Source: Bacteroidota bacterium
GTDB lineage: Bacteria; Bacteroidota; Bacteroidia; AKYH767-A; JABDAW01
DNA length: 9,576 nucleotides
Direction: 5' to 3'
NCBI GenBank assembly: GCA_023251595.1
Contig: JAHEYM010000129.1
Coordinates: 1-9,576, forward strand
The notes below the pieces were generated by a model, which was not told the origin of the DNA, ran no database searches, and saw only the letters and a list, made by a program, of their open reading frames with translations. Position 1 is the stretch's first letter, and each line of letters opens with the position of its first letter. The translations under genes were made by a program, and so were the position numbers. Shown here one piece after another: positions 5,938-9,576 of this stretch.

Positions 5938-6876
5938 CCCCACCACCTTCTCCGCCAACACTTCTGCAATCTTCCTGTACGACTCGAATGTCCAGCCGGC
6001 AATGTGAGGTGTGAGAATTACTTTGTCTGAATGAAAAAGATAATCTGCATCGGGATTTCCTTTTGGAGGTGAAAATTTCTCGAACGACTGATCTTCATAT
6101 TCGAGCACATCCAATGCTGCTCCGGCAATCTTTCCCGCTTTCAAATGCTTCACCAAAGCGGAAGTATGAATGATTAATCCACGGGCACAATTTATTATAT
6201 ATATATTTTTGGTGAAGGATTTTATAAACTCATCATTCACCATATATCTTGTCTCAGATGTAAGTGGAATGTGAAGTGAAAGAATATCCGCTTTTTCGAA
6301 TATTTCCTTCAGTTGTGTTTCCTTGACATATTTATCACCATAACCGGAAAGATATTTATCGTAAGCGAGAACTTCAACATTAAAACCTGAGAGACGTTTT
6401 GCAAAAGCTTTTCCCGTATTTCCGTAACCAATAATCCCGACTGTTTTTCCACCAAGCTCTACCCCACGATTTGCTTCTCGTATCCACTCGCCCACTCCCA
6501 CCTGACGATCGGCTCTCGAAATATTATTCAACATACAAAGCAACATACCGACAGCGTGCTCACCTACCGCATCGCGATTTCCTTCGGGTGCTGTAATTAC
6601 TGCAATACCTTTCGAATTCAACATTTCCAGATCAAGATGTTCAACTCCTGCTCCGGCTCTTGCAATAAATTTTAATTCCGTTGCTTTTTCTATAAATGAT
6701 AAATCGATGGTGAACCGACTCCGAATAACAATTCCTGTATATAAATGAACTTCACCCAAAACTTTTTCATCAGACCACCTTGTTCCATCTATACATATAA
6801 ACCCTGCCTGCTGTACCCGCTCAACAAATATTAAATGAATCGTATCGAGGAGTAAAATCTTTTTTTCAACCATCAT
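5923..6876 (-). CDS. D-2-hydroxyacid dehydrogenase, phosphoglycerate dehydrogenase type
   Basis: A 317-residue NAD-dependent D-isomer-specific 2-hydroxyacid dehydrogenase. The N-terminal substrate domain carries ARAGAGVEHLD (72-82) and PEGNRDAVGEHA (97-108). The Rossmann fold has the dinucleotide loop GYGNTG (150-155) and Asp173 in AYDKY, which suits NAD. The catalytic set is Arg232 (NCARG), Glu261 (LDVLEYED, with Asp where Pro is usual) and His291 (TPHIAGW). It matches a short Bacteroidota form, without the ACT domain, that is usually annotated as phosphoglycerate dehydrogenase. That enzyme catalyses the first step of serine synthesis, from 3-phosphoglycerate to 3-phosphohydroxypyruvate. Substrate cannot be fixed by sequence alone, so no symbol is given. 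Two ATGs open the gene, at 6876 and 6873. It begins 6 bases after the mgtE stop and so is probably co-transcribed with it. The 3' end overlaps the HigA-like frame by 15 bases, tail to tail. Confidence 0.88.
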   Translation of the reverse strand: MMVEKKILLLDTIHLIFVERVQQAGFICIDGTRWSDEKVLGEVHLYTGIVIRSRFTIDLSFIEKATELKFIARAGAGVEHLDLEMLNSKGIAVITAPEGNRDAVGEHAVGMLLCMLNNISRADRQVGVGEWIREANRGVELGGKTVGIIGYGNTGKAFAKRLSGFNVEVLAYDKYLSGYGDKYVKETQLKEIFEKADILSLHIPLTSETRYMVNDEFIKSFTKNIYIINCARGLIIHTSALVKHLKAGKIAGAALDVLEYEDQSFEKFSPPKGNPDADYLFHSDKVILTPHIAGWTFESYRKIAEVLAEKVVGLSKD

Positions 6877-6882
6877 AAAACT

Positions 6883-8253
6883 CTACAATAATGTTCCGCT
6901 TAAAATTGCCAACGAAATTGAGAAATATATAACGAGTCCGGTTACATCAACAAGCGTTGCAACGAACGGAGCAGACGATGCCGCAGGATCGAATCCAAGT
7001 CTTCGCAGAATCAATGGTAACATAGAACCCATCAATGTTCCCCATGCAACAACACCAACTAATGATAATCCAACCGTCATTCCGATCAGCACATAATGAG
7101 GTCCATATAAATTCGTAAATGATGACCACAACACAACACGCATAAATCCGATGAGACCCAGCAAGACACCCAGCGTTAATCCGGTTAAAACCTCACGTTT
7201 CATGACTCTCCACCATTGACTTAAAGTCACTTCCCCCAACGCCATTGCACGAATAATAAGCGTTGCAGCCTGTGAACCCGAATTTCCACCGCTCGAAATA
7301 ATCAGGGGTACAAATAACGCGAGGACCACAGCACGGGCAATTTCGGCTTCGAAAAATCCCATCGCCGTAGCCGTAAGCATTTCACTCAAAAAAAGAATAA
7401 CCAACCAACCCGCACGTTTTCTAAACATCTGAAAAAACGGAATATCCATATAAGGCTCGTCGAACGCCTCAGAACCCCCGATTTTATGAATATCTTCGGT
7501 TTGTTCCTGACTAACAATGTCAATCGCATCATCGTGTGTAATAATTCCTATCAATTGATTTTCATCATTCACAACCGGAAGCGCGATGAGGTCATATTTT
7601 ATGACAAGATTGGATGCTTTCTCCTGATCCTCACGAACATTGACTGAGACTACATCTTCGTGCAGAATAATTCCGATCGTTTCATCCGGCTCAGCAAGAA
7701 TTATGTCTTTCAATGACACGAAGCCCAACAATTTCCGGTCTTCATCGACCACATAAATATAATAAATAGTCTCTTTTTTAGGTGCGTCTCGCCTTACCTG
7801 CTCCATCGCCTGACGCACCGTCATCTTCACGGTGACCGTCGCAAAATCGGAGCTCATCGCGGCTCCTGCTGTATCTTCCGGATACGAACTAAGCTGAATC
7901 ACGTCATCTCGCACCTGTTTTGGCAGATAGGGCAAAAGATTTCCCTGCTCTTCCACTTTCATGTTCTGATAAAGATCGGCACGCTCGTCAGAAGGCATAT
8001 TGACCATCAATGCCGAGAGTTCTCTGCCCGACATACCTTCGATAAACCAACGCTGCATCTCATCATCGAAATCGGAGAAAACATACGCCTGCTGCTGCGA
8101 TTCGAGCATGAGAAAAACCTCGCGACGATCTTTATCTTCAAGTCCCGCAACGAATTCTGCTACCTCAACGGTAGGCATATCCTGCAATTCCGAAACAACA
8201 TCGATTTTGCGTCCCGATTCAAGAAGGAAAAGAAGTGATTGATTTAATGGCAT
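6883..8253 (-). CDS. mgtE: Magnesium transporter MgtE
   Basis: From the ATG at 8253 this gives 456 residues, the normal MgtE length. Residues 1 to about 130 form the acidic superhelical N domain ending in the conserved YPEDTAGAAM block (124-133). Residues 133-254 hold a CBS pair that senses cytoplasmic Mg2+, with YVVDEDRKLLGFVSLKD and LPVVNDENQLIGIITHDD. Residues from about 280 to the end are the membrane domain, with GGNSGSQAATL (322 on) and GFDPAASSAPF then TLVDVTG (420-439), whose Asp436 corresponds to the pore Asp of characterised MgtE. It forms a Mg2+-gated inner-membrane channel as a dimer. A longer frame from TTG at 8304 is possible, but that codon lies inside the promoter's -7 box, so the ATG is preferred. 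It heads a probable operon with the dehydrogenase and is divergent from a small secreted-protein gene. Confidence 0.95.
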   Translation of the reverse strand: MPLNQSLLFLLESGRKIDVVSELQDMPTVEVAEFVAGLEDKDRREVFLMLESQQQAYVFSDFDDEMQRWFIEGMSGRELSALMVNMPSDERADLYQNMKVEEQGNLLPYLPKQVRDDVIQLSSYPEDTAGAAMSSDFATVTVKMTVRQAMEQVRRDAPKKETIYYIYVVDEDRKLLGFVSLKDIILAEPDETIGIILHEDVVSVNVREDQEKASNLVIKYDLIALPVVNDENQLIGIITHDDAIDIVSQEQTEDIHKIGGSEAFDEPYMDIPFFQMFRKRAGWLVILFLSEMLTATAMGFFEAEIARAVVLALFVPLIISSGGNSGSQAATLIIRAMALGEVTLSQWWRVMKREVLTGLTLGVLLGLIGFMRVVLWSSFTNLYGPHYVLIGMTVGLSLVGVVAWGTLMGSMLPLILRRLGFDPAASSAPFVATLVDVTGLVIYFSISLAILSGTLL

Positions 8254-8301
8254 GGGCCGGTAATCAGAAATGAATGAAGAATAACGCCGGAACGTTTCGC
8301 G

Positions 8302-8309
8302 CAAAGATA
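8302..8309 (-). promoter_or_regulatory. -7 box of the mgtE promoter
   Basis: Read on the minus strand, 8309 to 8302 is TATCTTTG, an exact TAnnTTTG match. Transcription would start near 8295-8297, giving a leader of about 42 bases to the ATG at 8253. No clear TTG is present at the -33 position. The position rules out the in-frame TTG at 8304 as start codon for transcripts from this promoter. Confidence 0.6.
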
Positions 8310-8315
8310 ACTTTT

Positions 8316-8343
8316 TTGGGCATGGGAAATTTATGTAATTTTA
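8316..8343 (+). promoter_or_regulatory. Candidate promoter for the small secreted-protein gene
   Basis: TTG at 8316-8318 and TAATTTTA at 8336-8343 are 17 bases apart. The second box differs from TAnnTTTG only at the last position. The leader to the ATG at 8368 would be about 18 bases. It lies back to back with the mgtE -7 box, so the two divergent genes share a short control region. Confidence 0.45.
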
Positions 8344-8367
8344 CTACTTATTAAAGATGAACTATAA

Positions 8368-8772
8368 ATGAAAAAAAACATTGGTTTTTACCTTTTAATC
8401 GCTCTCCTGTTCTGTAGTTCGTTAAAAGCACAATTTGTTCTTGATTTCTGCAATTCTGTTACCGAGAAAGGCGACTGCCATCAGCGCACAAATGTCTTTA
8501 ATGTTTCGAAAGATGCTGATTTAATTCAAATGCTTATCACCTCCGGCGGGGGACATAGATTGGGAATTACAAATCTGCAATTTCAGATTTTCGAAATAAA
8601 CTCAGCAAATGTTGAAATACTGAATTCAACGCTCGAACAGGCAGTCGGTATTGATTGGACTTTCGCATATAAAGCCGCTTCATTCCCTGAGGGTGGAAAA
8701 TATAAAGTGTATGTATATGATGAGAAAAAGAATTTATTATGCTCATCGAATCTTGCTATTAATAAAATATAG
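8368..8772 (+). CDS. Small secreted or periplasmic protein of unknown function
   Basis: A 134-residue protein I do not recognise. Residues 1-21 are a clear signal peptide: basic MKKN, hydrophobic FYLLIALLF, and likely cleavage after LKA, before Gln22. Cys16 is preceded by Phe and does not fit a lipobox, so it is probably not a lipoprotein. The mature part of about 113 residues has three cysteines (28, 37, 125); two sit close together in FCNSVTEKGDC, which may allow a disulfide. Alternating hydrophobic stretches, and a C-terminal pattern GGKYKVYVYDEKKNLL leading to SNLAINKI, suggest a small beta-sandwich domain. There is no type IX sorting domain, so it would stay in the periplasm. It is transcribed away from mgtE and followed by short repeats rather than by a terminator. 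Reality of the gene is supported by the signal peptide, the ATG start and the upstream promoter match. Confidence 0.82.
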   Translation: MKKNIGFYLLIALLFCSSLKAQFVLDFCNSVTEKGDCHQRTNVFNVSKDADLIQMLITSGGGHRLGITNLQFQIFEINSANVEILNSTLEQAVGIDWTFAYKAASFPEGGKYKVYVYDEKKNLLCSSNLAINKI

Positions 8773-8795
8773 TTGATAAGTTGAAAAGTTGAAAA
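8772..8795. repeat. GTTGAWAA octamer tandem repeat
   Basis: Three 8-base units, GTTGATAA, GTTGAAAA and GTTGAAAA, begin at the last base of the preceding stop codon. Similar GTTGAAAA runs occur in Bacteroidota intergenic DNA. No function is evident. Confidence 0.7.
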
Positions 8796-8813
8796 AAATA
8801 TTATTTCTCATAT

Positions 8814-8861
8814 ATTAATTGTAATTGTTAATTATTAATTGTTAATTGTTAATTGTTAATT
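8814..8861. repeat. GTTAATT heptamer tandem repeat upstream of ftcD
   Basis: Seven units of the GTTAATT family are found: ATTAATT, a shortened GTAATT, GTTAATT, ATTAATT and then three GTTAATT. This is the reverse complement of the AATTAAC family at 4292-4322. The array ends 10 bases before the ftcD start, so the ftcD promoter must lie within or overlap it. Each GTTAATT-GTT junction supplies a TTG. Confidence 0.85.
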
Positions 8862-8871
8862 TGCATTTAAT

Positions 8872-9576
8872 ATGCCTGCAAAACTCATAGAATGTGTTCC
8901 TAATTTCTCAGAAGGAAACGATTTAAATATCATTAATCAGATTGCTGATTCAATTCGTTCGGTAGAGGGAGTCAGATTATTAAATGTCGATCCCGGTAAA
9001 GCGACGAACAGAACGGTGATGACGATGGTGGGTGAACCTGAAGCTGTTTGTGAAGCTGCTTTCAGAGCGATTTCCAAAGCTGCCGAATTAATCGATATGA
9101 GCCATCATAAAGGTGAGCATCCACGCATGGGAGCGACAGATGTTTGTCCGCTGATACCTGTTTCCGGAATCACGATGGAAGAGACAGCAGAGTATTCCCG
9201 ACAATTGGGAAAAAGAGTTGGTGAAAAACTCAACATACCTGTATATATATATGAAGCAGCACAGACAAATCCGGCAAGAAAGAATCTCTCGGTGATACGT
9301 GCAGGCGAGTACGAGGGACTTCCCGCCAAACTCGTAGATCCGTTATGGCAGCCCGATTACGGCAAAGCCGAATTTAATGTGAAATCAGGTGCGAGCGTTA
9401 TCGGTGCGCGCGATTTCCTGATTGCATATAATATTAATCTGAACACTAAATCAGTTCGTCGTGCCAATTCGATCGCATTCGATATTCGTGAAGCAGGTCG
9501 TGTGAAACGCACAGGCGACCCGGTTACGGGTCCGATTGAAAAAGATGCACAGGGAAATGAAATTCGTATTCCCGGA
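8872..9576 (+). CDS. ftcD: Glutamate formimidoyltransferase (formiminotransferase domain), 3' truncated by the window edge
   Basis: The frame opens at ATG 8872 and runs without a stop to the right edge, giving 235 residues. It starts MPAKLIECVPNFSEG, the signature N-terminus of formiminotransferases. GEHPRMGATDVCPLIPV (81-97) follows, with His83 equivalent to the catalytic His82 of the mammalian enzyme. VYIYEAAQTNPARKNL (124-139), DPLWQPDYG (156-164) and GARDFLIAYNINLNT (178-192) are further family blocks. The enzyme moves the formimino group from N-formimino-L-glutamate to tetrahydrofolate, the last step of one histidine degradation route. Whether a C-terminal cyclodeaminase domain is fused cannot be seen. 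The cut end corresponds to late in the formiminotransferase domain. It is cytoplasmic, with no signal peptide. Its neighbours to the left are not histidine-related; hut partners would be expected to the right. Confidence 0.93.
   Translation, partial: MPAKLIECVPNFSEGNDLNIINQIADSIRSVEGVRLLNVDPGKATNRTVMTMVGEPEAVCEAAFRAISKAAELIDMSHHKGEHPRMGATDVCPLIPVSGITMEETAEYSRQLGKRVGEKLNIPVYIYEAAQTNPARKNLSVIRAGEYEGLPAKLVDPLWQPDYGKAEFNVKSGASVIGARDFLIAYNINLNTKSVRRANSIAFDIREAGRVKRTGDPVTGPIEKDAQGNEIRIPG

Noticed and set aside
8413..8418. Cys16 of the small secreted protein as a lipoprotein lipobox
   Set aside because: The residues before it are Leu-Leu-Phe. Phe at -1 does not fit the lipobox, and a better signal peptidase I site lies at Ala21.
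8814..8861. The heptamer array as a CRISPR or iteron origin
   Set aside because: Seven-base units without spacers, no replication gene nearby and the same family between unrelated genes elsewhere in the window point to a simple tandem repeat.
8856..8863. TTAATTTG just before ftcD as its -7 box
   Set aside because: It lacks the conserved A at position two, has no TTG at 17-23 bases upstream, and would start transcription almost on the ATG.

Overview
The window looks like a chromosomal segment of a member of the Bacteroidota, probably from an uncultured lineage. Four things point there. Two large secreted proteases end in the C-terminal sorting domain used by type IX secretion. Several promoters match the TTG / TAnnTTTG pattern of this phylum's housekeeping sigma factor. 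Start codons lack clear Shine-Dalgarno sequences. The intergenic DNA is AT-rich and carries AATTAAC-type heptamer repeats.

Left part (1-4291): two tandem, same-strand, paralogous S8 subtilases of the CspA-like architecture. The first is cut by the left window edge and the second is complete. Each has an intact Asp/His/Ser triad, an insertion of about 190 residues between the oxyanion Asn and the catalytic Ser, and a type IX sorting tail. They are separated by an inverted pair of hairpin repeats (REPIN-like) and a good promoter for the second gene. A DUF1801 gene (4400-4768) follows a short heptamer repeat.

Middle (4769-5937): about 850 bases with no convincing protein gene but much structure. 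It holds a dispersed REP-like 35-mer, a terminator hairpin with a 25-bp stem, and a roughly 470-bp nested palindrome (5075-5544). In the palindrome four blocks recur in mirror order (A B C D / D' C' B' A') with nearly equal spacing. Each half also holds a hairpin whose inner stem differs completely in sequence but still pairs, around a 34-base loop in both copies. Just downstream is an uncatalogued HigA-like XRE antitoxin frame (5617-5937) with no canonical start codon at its N-terminus and no recognisable toxin partner. I consider this palindrome plus orphan antitoxin the most unusual part of the window.

Right part: a minus-strand operon of mgtE (Mg2+ transporter) and a D-2-hydroxyacid (phosphoglycerate-type) dehydrogenase, 6 bases apart. 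The dehydrogenase ends convergently over the last 15 bases of the antitoxin frame. Divergent from mgtE is a small secreted protein of unknown function. After two short tandem repeats comes ftcD (glutamate formimidoyltransferase, histidine degradation), which runs off the right edge.

No tRNA, rRNA, CRISPR array or transposase gene was seen. All family assignments rest on reading motifs by eye; no database search was possible.
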